From the NCBI GenBank assembly GCA_019232735.1, contig JAFANL010000105.1, forward strand, positions 1-11,749: a DNA stretch of 11,749 nucleotides, read 5' to 3'. This document shows, piece by piece, positions 1 to 9,487 of the stretch. Under the pieces are notes generated by a model that was not told the origin of the DNA, did not search any database, and was given only the letters and a program-made list of their open reading frames with translations. The first letter of the stretch is position 1; each line of letters begins with the position of its first letter. The translations under genes and the position numbers were made by a program. Source of the DNA: Aquitalea sp. GTDB lineage: Bacteria > Pseudomonadota > Gammaproteobacteria > Burkholderiales > Chromobacteriaceae.

Positions 1-652
1 GCGCACGCCACTGAATGGCATTCTGGGCTGCTCGGAATTCCTGCAAGCCACCTTGAGTGACCCGGATGATCTGGAAACCGCAGGCATGATCCACAAGAGT
101 GGCCAGCATCTGCTGACGCTGGTGAACTCGATTCTGGACATGGCCCGTATTGAAGCCGGGCGCATGCCGATGGAAATTGTCGAAGTCCAGCTGGCGCCGA
201 TGTTGCGTGATACGGTAGAACTGTTCCGGCCCAAGGCCGAAGGCAAGGGCTTGCAACTGACGCTGAACTACCAGCAAAGTGAGGATGCGCCGGCCACCTG
301 CCGGCTGGATCAGACCAAGCTGACCCAGATTCTGAACAATCTACTGCATAACGCGGTGAAGTTCACCGAACACGGCAGCATCCAGGTTGATGCCCATGTC
401 AGTGCGCGGCAACTGCAACTGGATATTCGCGACACCGGCTGCGGCATCCCGGCCGAACAGCAGCAACTGGTATTCGAGCAGTTCCGTCAGGCCGATGCCT
501 TCCTGACCCGTGCTCAGAGCGGATCCGGGCTGGGGCTGGCACTGGTGAAGGAACTGCTGCGGCTGATGGCAGGCAAGATCAGTTTTGAATCAGAAGTCGG
601 AATGGGCACGGTATTTCACGTCAGCATTCCTCTGGAAGGAAACAAACAATGA
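1..652 (+). CDS. Sensor histidine kinase, 3' part (start lies outside the window)
   Basis: The reading frame is open from base 2 and encodes 216 residues that begin inside the HisKA H-box: the first visible residues are RTPLNG, so the phospho-accepting histidine lies just upstream of the window. The dimerisation helices occupy about residues 1-55 and a HATPase domain about 75-212. The N-box Asn is N117 (HNAVKFT), the G1 box is DTGCG (144-148) and the G2 box GSGLGLAL (174-181), so the ATP-binding site looks complete. No receiver follows; the protein ends right after the HATPase fold. Its stop overlaps the next start as ATGA, so it is translationally coupled to a stand-alone receiver that is its probable phosphotransfer partner. 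The sensory input domain is not visible. The kinase assignment is certain; the signal it senses cannot be told. Confidence 0.95.
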   Translation, partial: RTPLNGILGCSEFLQATLSDPDDLETAGMIHKSGQHLLTLVNSILDMARIEAGRMPMEIVEVQLAPMLRDTVELFRPKAEGKGLQLTLNYQQSEDAPATCRLDQTKLTQILNNLLHNAVKFTEHGSIQVDAHVSARQLQLDIRDTGCGIPAEQQQLVFEQFRQADAFLTRAQSGSGLGLALVKELLRLMAGKISFESEVGMGTVFHVSIPLEGNKQ

Positions 653-1020
653 GCGCACAGGACACCATCCTGGTCGTCGACGACGACGAAATCAATCGCA
701 AGGTGGCAGGACTGTTCTTGCAACGCCTGGGTTGGAAAACCGACCAGGCCGCCAGTGCCTTTGAAGCGCTGGAACAATTGCAGAAACATGATTATCACTG
801 CGTGTTACTGGATATCAGCATGCCAGGCATGAGCGGCATCGAATTGTGCCGCAAACTGCGCGAGGAACCACGCTGGCAGGATCTGCCGCTGATTGCCTAT
901 ACCGCGCACGCCATGAGCGACGAACAACAAGCGATACTGCAGGCCGGTTTCGATGCCATCATCACCAAGCCCCTGACGCGCGACAGCCTGATTGCTGCGC
1001 TGGCCGTCACACAAGGCTGA
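649..1020 (+). CDS. Stand-alone response regulator receiver (CheY-like)
   Basis: This 123-residue protein is one receiver domain with no output domain. All key residues are present: the acidic cluster D11-D13 for Mg2+, phospho-acceptor D55 in LLDISMPG, T85 in AYTAH and K107 in TKP. A strong Shine-Dalgarno sequence (GGAAGGA, 634-640) lies 8 bases before the ATG, which overlaps the stop of the upstream kinase gene. Single-domain receivers act either by protein contact, like CheY, or as phosphate shuttles or sinks to an HPt domain, like Spo0F. Because the next gene encodes a hybrid kinase with an HPt domain, a shuttle or sink role is a reasonable inference but is not shown by the sequence. Confidence 0.95.
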   Translation: MSAQDTILVVDDDEINRKVAGLFLQRLGWKTDQAASAFEALEQLQKHDYHCVLLDISMPGMSGIELCRKLREEPRWQDLPLIAYTAHAMSDEQQAILQAGFDAIITKPLTRDSLIAALAVTQG

Positions 1021-1087
1021 GCAGACTCATCCAGGAACGTTTCACCATGCATTTCCCTGCCACATACCATAAGGTGGAACGCTGACC

Positions 1088-3817
<2,730 letters not shown>

Positions 3818-3820
3818 ACC

Positions 3821-4912
3821 ATGTCGCATGTCATTGTGGTCGACGACAACGACACCAACTTGCTGTTGCTGCGGCATATCCTGCTGAAGCTGGACGGCGT
3901 GGCGGTAGACACCTTTTCCGATCCGCTGCAGGCCTTGCAATGGTGTCAGCAGAATGAACCAGACCTCATCTTGCTGGACTACATGATGCCAGAGATCGAT
4001 GGTCTGGAATTCATGCGCCGCTTTTACGCCCTGCCCCACCGCCAGGAAGTGCCCATCGTCATGGTCACCGCGGATACCGAACGCGATGTGCGTCACCTGG
4101 CACTGGAACAGGGCGCGCGTGACTTCCTGACCAAGCCGGTCGACAAGGTGGAGCTCACCGTGCGGGTACGCAATTTGCTGGCCCTGCGCAAGAGCACCCA
4201 GCAACTGGCCAACCGCGCCGCCTGGCTGCTGGAAGAAGTCAAACAGGCCACGGCTGAAATCCGGGCCCGGGAGAAGGAAGCCATTCTGCGCTTGTCACGT
4301 GCAGCGGAATACCGCGACCCGGAAACCGGTGCCCACCTGCTGCGCATGTCAGCCTATACCCGCCTGATCGCCCGTCAGGTCGGACTGCCGCTGCAAGAGC
4401 AGGAAATGCTGCAGGAAGCCGCCCCGATGCACGATATCGGCAAGGTCGGCATCCCGGACGCCATCCTGCTCAAACCCGGCAAGCTCACCGCTGAAGAAAT
4501 GGCCGTCATGCGCCAGCACCCGTCATTCGGTCATGAGATCCTGACCGGTTCGGTCTCGCCGCTGCTGCAATGCGCCGCCGTGGTCGCGCTCAGTCATCAT
4601 GAAAAATATGACGGCAGCGGTTACCCGCAAGGCCTGGCCGGCCAGGACATTCCCCTGTGGGGCCGCATCGTGGCCATTGCCGATGTGTTTGATGCCCTGA
4701 CCTCCGCCCGCCCTTACAAGAAGGCCTGGCCGCTGGACAAAGCCCGGGAATTCCTGATCAGCCAGAAAAACCACCATTTCGACCCCGAATGCGTCGATGC
4801 CCTGCTGGCCGTCTGGCCGGAAGTCATCACCATCCGCCAACAATATGCCGACGAATATGATGCCGCCGGCAGCCATGGTCACTTCGCCGCCAAGGGAGAT
4901 GGCCATGCTTGA
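3821..4912 (+). CDS. RpfG-type response regulator: receiver plus HD-GYP c-di-GMP phosphodiesterase
   Basis: This 363-residue protein has an N-terminal receiver (about 1-122; acidic D8/D9, phospho-acceptor D53, T83, K105), a helical linker (about 123-160) and an HD-GYP domain (about 150-345). HD-GYP enzymes hydrolyse c-di-GMP to GMP or pGpG and have a di- or tri-iron centre. All expected ligands are visible with family spacing: E168, H172, H204-D205 with K208, H233, H259-H260 and D288, and the signature HHEKYDGSGYP at 259-269. E168 matches the glutamate that, from memory, supports a third metal in the Persephonella PmGH enzyme. The AAAGGA Shine-Dalgarno (3808-3813) lies inside the end of the upstream kinase gene, whose stop is 3 bases away. 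Phosphorylation of D53 by the upstream relay would control c-di-GMP breakdown; that link is inferred. Confidence 0.96.
   Translation: MSHVIVVDDNDTNLLLLRHILLKLDGVAVDTFSDPLQALQWCQQNEPDLILLDYMMPEIDGLEFMRRFYALPHRQEVPIVMVTADTERDVRHLALEQGARDFLTKPVDKVELTVRVRNLLALRKSTQQLANRAAWLLEEVKQATAEIRAREKEAILRLSRAAEYRDPETGAHLLRMSAYTRLIARQVGLPLQEQEMLQEAAPMHDIGKVGIPDAILLKPGKLTAEEMAVMRQHPSFGHEILTGSVSPLLQCAAVVALSHHEKYDGSGYPQGLAGQDIPLWGRIVAIADVFDALTSARPYKKAWPLDKAREFLISQKNHHFDPECVDALLAVWPEVITIRQQYADEYDAAGSHGHFAAKGDGHA
4893..4898 (+). promoter_or_regulatory. Ribosome binding site deciding the HDOD-REC-GGDEF start
   Basis: AGGGAG lies 6 bases before the ATG at 4905. An in-frame ATG at 4899 touches this motif and cannot use it, and in-frame ATGs further upstream lie deep within the HD-GYP gene. 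The start at 4905 gives an 8-base overlap with that gene, which is compatible with translational coupling. Confidence 0.7.
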
Positions 4913-6803
4913 CTCCATTACCTTCAATGAACTGAAGGTGAGTGGCAATCTGCCCTCCCCCAAGGGCACGGTGTTCAAGATCATGCAGTTGAGCGAGCAC
5001 AATAATGTGCCGCTACCCGAGCTGATTGCGGTACTGAACACCGACCCGGTGATGATAGGCCGCCTGTTGAAGCTGGCCAACTCGGCGGCTTTCGTGCGCA
5101 ACCGCCCGGCGGTCGCCCTGACCCCGGACGTGTTGATGTCCATCGGCCTGAACGCCGTGCATCAGCTGGCATTGACCTTTGCCCTGGTGGCGGAACACCG
5201 TCGCGGCCTGTGCAAGCAATTCGATTACGACGGCTACTGGTCACGCGCCCTGGCCTGTGGCGCTGCCATGCAACTACTGGGCAATCAGCTGCGGCTGGCC
5301 CCAGCGGGAGAACTCTTCACCATCGGCATGCTGTCGTCCATCGGACAACTGGCCATGGCCAGCTTGCACCCGGAAGCCTATGGCGAACTGATTGCCCGTC
5401 ATGGCGGGCCGTATGCCAGGGTACTGACCCGGCTGGAAAGAGAGCAGTTCGGCTACCATCATCTGGATATCGCCGGTGCGCTGTTGCGTGACTGGGGTCT
5501 GCCCAGAATGTTCTGTGACGCCGTCATCCAGCAAGAGGACCCGGACGGCTGCCGGCCAGACAATACCCGCAGCGCCCGCCTTACCGCCTGCCTGCACCTG
5601 GCGACCAGCCTGGCCGAAATATTCTTCCTGCAAGGCGGTGCCCGCCAGCAAGCCTATGACGAGGTAAAAAAACTGGCGACGCGGCTGGATATCGACAGCA
5701 GCCATTTCCCGCGCTTGTGTGACGACATCGTCCGCGAATGGCGTGAGTGGAATGCCTTGCAGGACATCAGCACGCCGCTGCAGGAGTCCTTTGCCGACAT
5801 GGAGCGCCGTCAGAGCATGGCGCCTCGGCCAGCCGAGCCAGTCAACCCGCCGCAAGCCCTGCACATTCTGGTGGTGGAAGATGAACCCAGCCAGCGGATG
5901 ATGCTGCAACGGCTGCTGCAGTTGCTGGGGCACCAGGTAGACGTGGCCGCGGACGGAGAAGAGGCCTTCGAGGCAGTACTCAGCAAGCGCCCGCAACTGG
6001 TGATCACCGATCTGGACATGCCCAAGCTGGATGGTATGCAGCTGATCCGCCGCCTGCGCGCCATTCCGGAAGGTCGTCAGCTTTACATCATTGTGCTGAC
6101 CATCCTGGACAATGAAGACAATCTGGCCGAGGTGTTCAGCTGCGGTGCCGACGACTTCATCAGCAAGCCCATCCCGCCCCGCATTCTGCAAGCCCGCTTG
6201 CAGGCCGGTCAGCGCATCATCCAGGAGCAGCAGAATCTGCAACAGGAGCAGGAGCAGCTGCGTCGCCATCTGCAGGAATTGTCGCTGGATAACCAGTTGG
6301 CACAAGAAGCGGCACAGACCGACGGACTGACCGGCCTGTACAACCGTCGCTATGCCATGCGCTATCTGCCGCAGATCTGGGATGAAGCCCAGCACAGCCA
6401 GCAAGCCCTGTCGGCACTGATGCTGGACATCGACCACTTCAAGGTGATCAATGACGAGCACGGTCACGATGTGGGTGATGCCATCCTGCAGGAGTTCGCC
6501 AAAATCCTGCAACTGCTGTGCCGCCGCTCGGACATCATCTGCCGCTTTGGTGGGGAGGAGTTTCTCATCGTTCTGCCTGACACCAGGCTAACCACGGCCA
6601 TCCAGGTCGCCGAACGCATCCGCACCACGCTGGCAGGCCGCAATATGCTGGCCACCAGTCTGGCCCTGAAGATGACGGTCAGCATCGGCGTGGCAGAAAA
6701 GCAAGCCGGGCAGGCCAATATCGAAGCCTTGATCAAGGCTGCCGATCAGGCGCTGTACCAGGCCAAGCGCAGCGGACGCAACCGGGTGGAAGCGGCACTC
6801 TGA
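4905..6803 (+). CDS. HDOD-receiver-GGDEF fusion, probable diguanylate cyclase
   Basis: The 632-residue product has three parts. An HDOD domain (about 10-210) is a non-catalytic HD-related fold used as a protein-interaction or signalling module. After a helical linker, a receiver (about 319-435) carries acidic E325/D326, phospho-acceptor D369, T399 and K421. A glutamine-rich probable coiled coil (about 436-470) leads into a GGDEF domain (about 472-630) with D508 in LDIDHFK and the active signature GGEEF (549-553). An RxxD motif (R540-D543) sits 5 residues before GGEEF, as in the inhibitory I-site of PleD, so product inhibition is expected. Receiver, coiled coil and GGDEF resemble the activation-by-dimerisation layout of PleD/WspR. 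The gene overlaps the phosphodiesterase gene by 8 bases, so both c-di-GMP enzymes are made together. It is the last gene before a terminator. The HDOD role is unknown. Confidence 0.94.
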   Translation: MLDSITFNELKVSGNLPSPKGTVFKIMQLSEHNNVPLPELIAVLNTDPVMIGRLLKLANSAAFVRNRPAVALTPDVLMSIGLNAVHQLALTFALVAEHRRGLCKQFDYDGYWSRALACGAAMQLLGNQLRLAPAGELFTIGMLSSIGQLAMASLHPEAYGELIARHGGPYARVLTRLEREQFGYHHLDIAGALLRDWGLPRMFCDAVIQQEDPDGCRPDNTRSARLTACLHLATSLAEIFFLQGGARQQAYDEVKKLATRLDIDSSHFPRLCDDIVREWREWNALQDISTPLQESFADMERRQSMAPRPAEPVNPPQALHILVVEDEPSQRMMLQRLLQLLGHQVDVAADGEEAFEAVLSKRPQLVITDLDMPKLDGMQLIRRLRAIPEGRQLYIIVLTILDNEDNLAEVFSCGADDFISKPIPPRILQARLQAGQRIIQEQQNLQQEQEQLRRHLQELSLDNQLAQEAAQTDGLTGLYNRRYAMRYLPQIWDEAQHSQQALSALMLDIDHFKVINDEHGHDVGDAILQEFAKILQLLCRRSDIICRFGGEEFLIVLPDTRLTTAIQVAERIRTTLAGRNMLATSLALKMTVSIGVAEKQAGQANIEALIKAADQALYQAKRSGRNRVEAAL

Positions 6804-6821
6804 AGCAGGGCCAGCAGCAAC

Positions 6822-6850
6822 AAGGCCAACCCGAAACGGGTTGGCCTTTT
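6822..6850 (+). terminator. Intrinsic terminator ending the signalling operon
   Basis: A perfect 12-bp inverted repeat (AAGGCCAACCCG, loop AAA, CGGGTTGGCCTT) ends in TTTT, 19 bases after the cyclase stop. On the minus strand the same hairpin is followed by TTGTTG, so it may also stop phhA transcripts arriving from the right, though less efficiently. Confidence 0.9.
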
Positions 6851-6947
6851 CACTTGGTGCTCAAGAATAATGATAAGACTGACACACGGCCAGGGTAGCG
6901 CAACCACACGGTTTCACGCCGCCTGACTTGCCGCCACCACCGAGCCC

Positions 6948-7841
6948 TTACAGATCCTCGGTTTGCGCCCAGCCTTCCCCACTGCCACGATGGAAAACCT
7001 TGTCACTGGGAGCCAACTCGCCCGCCCCCAGAATAGCCAGTTGCTGCACGGCCTGATAGACCGGCGCAAAGTCAACGGCGGTGGCATCAAACAGCTGCCG
7101 GAAGCTGTCGATGACAAAGTAGGTTTTCTGGAAGGTATCGATACGGTAGCGGGTGCACATCAAACGCTGCAGATCGAAACCAACGCGATTGGGGCTGGCA
7201 CTCTCCAGGCAGTACAGCGACTCCGACTTGCTGGACAGGATGCCGGCACCGTAAATGCGCAGGCCGTCCGCGGTGTTGATCAGGCCAAATTCCACCGTGT
7301 ACCAGTACAGGCGAGCCAGCAGCGGCAGGAAGCCCAGATCTTTCGCCCGCATGCCACCCTGGCCATAGGCCTGCAGGTAGTCGGCAAACACCGGGTTGAT
7401 CAGCAAGGGGACATGACCGAACAGGTCATGGAACACATCCGGCTCCTGCAGATAATCCAGCTGCTGAGGCTCGCGCAGCCACCAAGTCACCGGGAAGCGG
7501 CGATTGGCCAGATGCTCGAAAAAGACATCATCAGGAATCAGTCCCGGCACGGCCACCATGCGCCAGCCGGTGGCCGCCATCAATTTCTGGTTCAGGCGGG
7601 CAAAATCGGGCACCCGGTCGGCATCGACATCCAGCTGCTGCAGGCCCTGCATGAATTCCTCACAGGCACGGCCAGGCAACATGGCGCACTGGCGACGATA
7701 CAAGGTGGCCCAGGTGGCATGATCCTCGGCACTGTAACGCTCCAGTGGCTGTGGCAAGGTGTAGTCGACAGGATCGTGGCTCAGTCCCTGGTTCTTGCGC
7801 GTGGTGATGTCGGGGACGACAAAATCGCTACGGTCGTTCAT
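6948..7841 (-). CDS. phhA: Phenylalanine 4-hydroxylase (iron- and tetrahydropterin-dependent)
   Basis: This enzyme converts L-phenylalanine to L-tyrosine using O2 and a tetrahydropterin in the cytosol. The 297 residues form one bacterial catalytic domain without the N-terminal regulatory domain of the animal enzymes. The iron ligands are H138 and H143 in FHDLFGHVPLL and E184 in YTVEFG, the same numbering as in the structurally known Chromobacterium violaceum enzyme, which it also matches from the first residues (MNDRSDFVVPDITTRKN). The ATG is chosen for that match; the Shine-Dalgarno is weak. No pterin carbinolamine dehydratase (phhB) or aromatic aminotransferase gene is adjacent, so the cofactor recycling gene must be elsewhere. 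The divergent Lrp/AsnC gene is its probable regulator. The downstream stop is followed by 97 bases without a gene and then the shared hairpin at 6822-6850. Confidence 0.98.
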   Translation of the reverse strand: MNDRSDFVVPDITTRKNQGLSHDPVDYTLPQPLERYSAEDHATWATLYRRQCAMLPGRACEEFMQGLQQLDVDADRVPDFARLNQKLMAATGWRMVAVPGLIPDDVFFEHLANRRFPVTWWLREPQQLDYLQEPDVFHDLFGHVPLLINPVFADYLQAYGQGGMRAKDLGFLPLLARLYWYTVEFGLINTADGLRIYGAGILSSKSESLYCLESASPNRVGFDLQRLMCTRYRIDTFQKTYFVIDSFRQLFDATAVDFAPVYQAVQQLAILGAGELAPSDKVFHRGSGEGWAQTEDL

Positions 7842-7888
7842 GGCAGCAAATCCGGCAGGTGGTGATGCTTTCAGTGTAGGTCCTGACG

Positions 7889-7907
7889 CTTGCGGCGGGT
7901 CCGCAAG
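7889..7907. repeat. Perfect inverted repeat, candidate operator
   Basis: The arms are CTTGCGG and CCGCAAG, 7 bp each, around a 5-base centre. The repeat ends 2 bases before the -35 box of the regulator's promoter and lies 48 bases upstream of the phhA ATG. It is followed on the plus strand by TTTTGCTTT, which is too interrupted and in the wrong place for a useful terminator. The position suits a regulator binding site; which protein binds is unknown. Confidence 0.5.
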
Positions 7908-7909
7908 TT

Positions 7910-7938
7910 TTGCTTTCTGTACGCAGTATTTGCATAAT
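7910..7938 (+). promoter_or_regulatory. Sigma70-like promoter of the Lrp/AsnC gene
   Basis: TTGCTT (7910-7915) is separated by 17 bases from CATAAT (7933-7938). The expected transcript start near 7945 leaves a leader of about 34 bases containing a GGAG Shine-Dalgarno (7965-7968) 10 bases before the ATG at 7979. Confidence 0.6.
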
Positions 7939-7978
7939 TACCGCATCAAACTACGACACAATGCGGAGAATCTGCATC

Positions 7979-8452
7979 ATGGAACTGGATCGCTTTGACT
8001 GGCAGATTTTGCAGGCCCTACAGCAGGATGCGCGCAGCACGCACCAGAAACTGGCGCAGCAGATTCCCTTATCGGCCTCGCAAATTGGCCGCCGCATCCA
8101 GCGCATGGAAGAAAACGGTGTGGTGCAAGGCTATCAGGTGACCCTGCTGCCAGAGAAAATCGGCCTCTCTGTCATGGCCTTTGCCCATGTCAGCCTGGAA
8201 CGACACAGTGAGAATTCACTACGGGAATTTGCCCAGGCCATCGATGCCTTGCCCGAGGTGCTGGAGTGTTATGCCACCGCCGGCGAGGCCGATTACCTGC
8301 TGCGCATCGTGGTGGAGGACCTGCCCTCGCTGTCGCGCTTCGTGATGAACCGGCTGATGCAGCTGTCACTGGTACGCAGTGTGAAATCCACCATCATCCT
8401 GGACGCCATCAAACACACCAGCAAGCTGCCATTGCCCCACGGCAGGAGCTAG
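7979..8452 (+). CDS. Lrp/AsnC-family transcriptional regulator
   Basis: The 157-residue protein has the standard family size and layout: an N-terminal winged helix-turn-helix (about 4-64, with the recognition helix near SASQIGRRIQRME) and a C-terminal RAM ligand-binding and oligomerisation domain (about 66-143, with the typical AGEADYLLRIVVED stretch at 101-114). Such proteins bind amino acids and form octamers or dimers that wrap promoter DNA. The start at 7979 gives MELDRFDW, the usual family beginning, with GGAG 10 bases upstream; an in-frame ATG at 7961 would place that motif inside the gene. Divergence from phhA suggests that it responds to phenylalanine or tyrosine and controls phhA and itself, an inference from position only. 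Its stop is 11 bases from the convergent channel gene. Confidence 0.93.
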   Translation: MELDRFDWQILQALQQDARSTHQKLAQQIPLSASQIGRRIQRMEENGVVQGYQVTLLPEKIGLSVMAFAHVSLERHSENSLREFAQAIDALPEVLECYATAGEADYLLRIVVEDLPSLSRFVMNRLMQLSLVRSVKSTIILDAIKHTSKLPLPHGRS

Positions 8453-8463
8453 TGCAGCAGCAC

Positions 8464-9372
8464 TCAGCCACTAGGCTGCTCATCCTTGGTCTGGTGCTCC
8501 GGCATCGGACGGATTTCGTGCAGCAGGCCAAAATCGACATGATCCTCACCGCCCTCGTCGGTGTAGAGCAGGTCCTGATACTGGTAGTGCCAGCGGATGT
8601 CGTCATGCTCGAAAACATGGCGCGCCGCCATGGTCTGGCGGGTGATTTCATCATTGCCGCTGATGGACAGCACAAAGCCGGCTTTCAGATCGGCCAACTC
8701 CTCGACACCCAGGCCATGCAGGGGGCTTTTGTCATCGATGACATGAATCAGCGTCCAGCTCAGTACAAACATCGGGTGATGCTGGCGTTGCAGCTTGAGA
8801 TCATGCAGTCGCCGCATGCGGGTCCCTTCGCTGCTGCGCGTGTTGAACAGGACCTGCAACTGCGCCTGGGCGTCGACGATCACATTCTGGCGGGCATTGG
8901 CGGCACGCATCATCAGCGACAGCTGGCCGTCCATCTGCCGGATCACCGGATGGCGGGAGAACACGATACGTGAGCGCGGCAGGGAAAAACGGGCAAAGGT
9001 CACGCCGGTCACCAGCGCCAGGCTCATCATGCCCAGGAAAATCTCCAGCATGCTGATGATGTGCGCATAGACCGTTTGCGGATGCATGTCGCCATAGCCC
9101 ACGGTCGCCAGGGTTTCCACACTGAAGAAGAAGGCCCCCCAGAAACCCTGGGGAAACTGGTTGGCAATGCTGTCGGCTTGCAGCTGGTACAGGGTGGCAA
9201 ACAGCAGGTTCAACATGGAAAACAACATGGCAATGGCAAGATAGAATCGCGGCCAGCTCATGGTCATGCAGACATAATAGATATCATGCCCCAGCCGTAA
9301 CGGCAGCCGGTGTACATGGATGGTGCGTCCGCCCACCTCGATCTGCCGCATCCGCCCACCTTGTTGTTGCAT
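8464..9372 (-). CDS. KirBac-type inward rectifier potassium channel
   Basis: The 302-residue product is a tetrameric inner-membrane K+ channel subunit. It has a short cytosolic N-terminus with a slide helix, TM1 (about 43-63), a pore helix, the selectivity filter TVGYGD (90-95), TM2 (about 102-129) and an immunoglobulin-like cytosolic Kir domain (about 135-290). The filter region TVGYGDMHPQTVYAH, the block RAANARQNVI and the late motif FEHDDIRWH agree with remembered KirBac1.1 sequence. The start at 9372 is chosen because AGGA (9384-9381) lies 8 bases upstream and a promoter sits just before it. A longer frame up to 9525 would cover that promoter, and an ATG at 9351 is a weaker option. After TM2 the sequence is ARFSLPRSR, lacking the first Arg of the usual Kir RPR motif. 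The divergent neighbour makes cardiolipin. Confidence 0.96.
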   Translation of the reverse strand: MQQQGGRMRQIEVGGRTIHVHRLPLRLGHDIYYVCMTMSWPRFYLAIAMLFSMLNLLFATLYQLQADSIANQFPQGFWGAFFFSVETLATVGYGDMHPQTVYAHIISMLEIFLGMMSLALVTGVTFARFSLPRSRIVFSRHPVIRQMDGQLSLMMRAANARQNVIVDAQAQLQVLFNTRSSEGTRMRRLHDLKLQRQHHPMFVLSWTLIHVIDDKSPLHGLGVEELADLKAGFVLSISGNDEITRQTMAARHVFEHDDIRWHYQYQDLLYTDEGGEDHVDFGLLHEIRPMPEHQTKDEQPSG

Positions 9373-9377
9373 CGCCG

Positions 9378-9385
9378 TTTTCCTG
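9378..9385 (-). promoter_or_regulatory. Ribosome binding site deciding the channel start
   Basis: Read on the minus strand this is CAGGAAAA; its AGGA core lies 8 bases before the ATG at 9372. It favours this start over the longer open frame. Confidence 0.65.
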
Positions 9386-9400
9386 TGGTTGTTGCGGCAC

Positions 9401-9429
9401 ATTGTGTGCAGCCGGCCCGCCAGCGTCAA
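9401..9429 (-). promoter_or_regulatory. Sigma70-like promoter of the KirBac gene
   Basis: On the minus strand TTGACG (9429-9424) is followed after 17 bases by CACAAT (9406-9401). Transcription would start near 9394 and leave a leader of about 22 bases that includes the Shine-Dalgarno. The -35 box matches the consensus at 5 of 6 positions, the -10 box at 4 of 6. Confidence 0.55.
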
Positions 9430-9449
9430 TCCATGTCCAGCGCCCGGTC

Positions 9450-9480
9450 TTGGACGCTTCAGGCCATGCTCTGGCATGAT
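9450..9480 (+). promoter_or_regulatory. Possible extended -10 promoter of the cardiolipin synthase gene
   Basis: TGGCATGAT (9472-9480) reads as an extended -10 element, with TTGGAC (9450-9455) at a long 19-base spacing. The predicted transcript start falls at about 9487, directly at the ATG at 9488, where no Shine-Dalgarno is seen. Confidence 0.3.
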
Positions 9481-9487
9481 AGCCGCC

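Larger units (their letters stand above)
7842..7978. promoter_or_regulatory. Divergent control region between phhA and the Lrp/AsnC gene
   Basis: These 137 bases must drive both genes. They contain a plus-strand promoter (7910-7938), a perfect inverted repeat (7889-7907) and an AT-rich centre (7927-7940). For phhA a clear promoter is not visible. Weak minus-strand choices are TTGTGT (7961-7956) with AATTAT (7939-7934), or a TACACT -10 (7878-7873) lacking a good -35. The latter would place the inverted repeat across the -35 zone, as in an activator-dependent promoter. Confidence 0.6.

Noticed and set aside
5274..6512. Long minus-strand open frame of 412 codons
   Set aside because: It lies antisense to the HDOD-REC-GGDEF gene, whose domains are clear; the frame is a by-product of GC-rich codon usage and its translation shows only Gln/His/Leu-rich sequence without a domain.
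6851..6947. Gap between the operon terminator and phhA as a possible small RNA locus
   Set aside because: No promoter, stable hairpin or T-run was found on either strand in these 97 bases.
6963..7865. Plus-strand open frame of 300 codons
   Set aside because: It is antisense to phhA, which has all iron ligands and full family length; no recognisable domain and no Shine-Dalgarno.
8451..8480. Small hairpins (AGTGC-AGCA-GCACT and CAGCC-ACTA-GGCTG) between the regulator and channel stops
   Set aside because: The stems are only 5 bp and no T-run follows on either strand, so I cannot support a terminator, although the convergent position would suit one.
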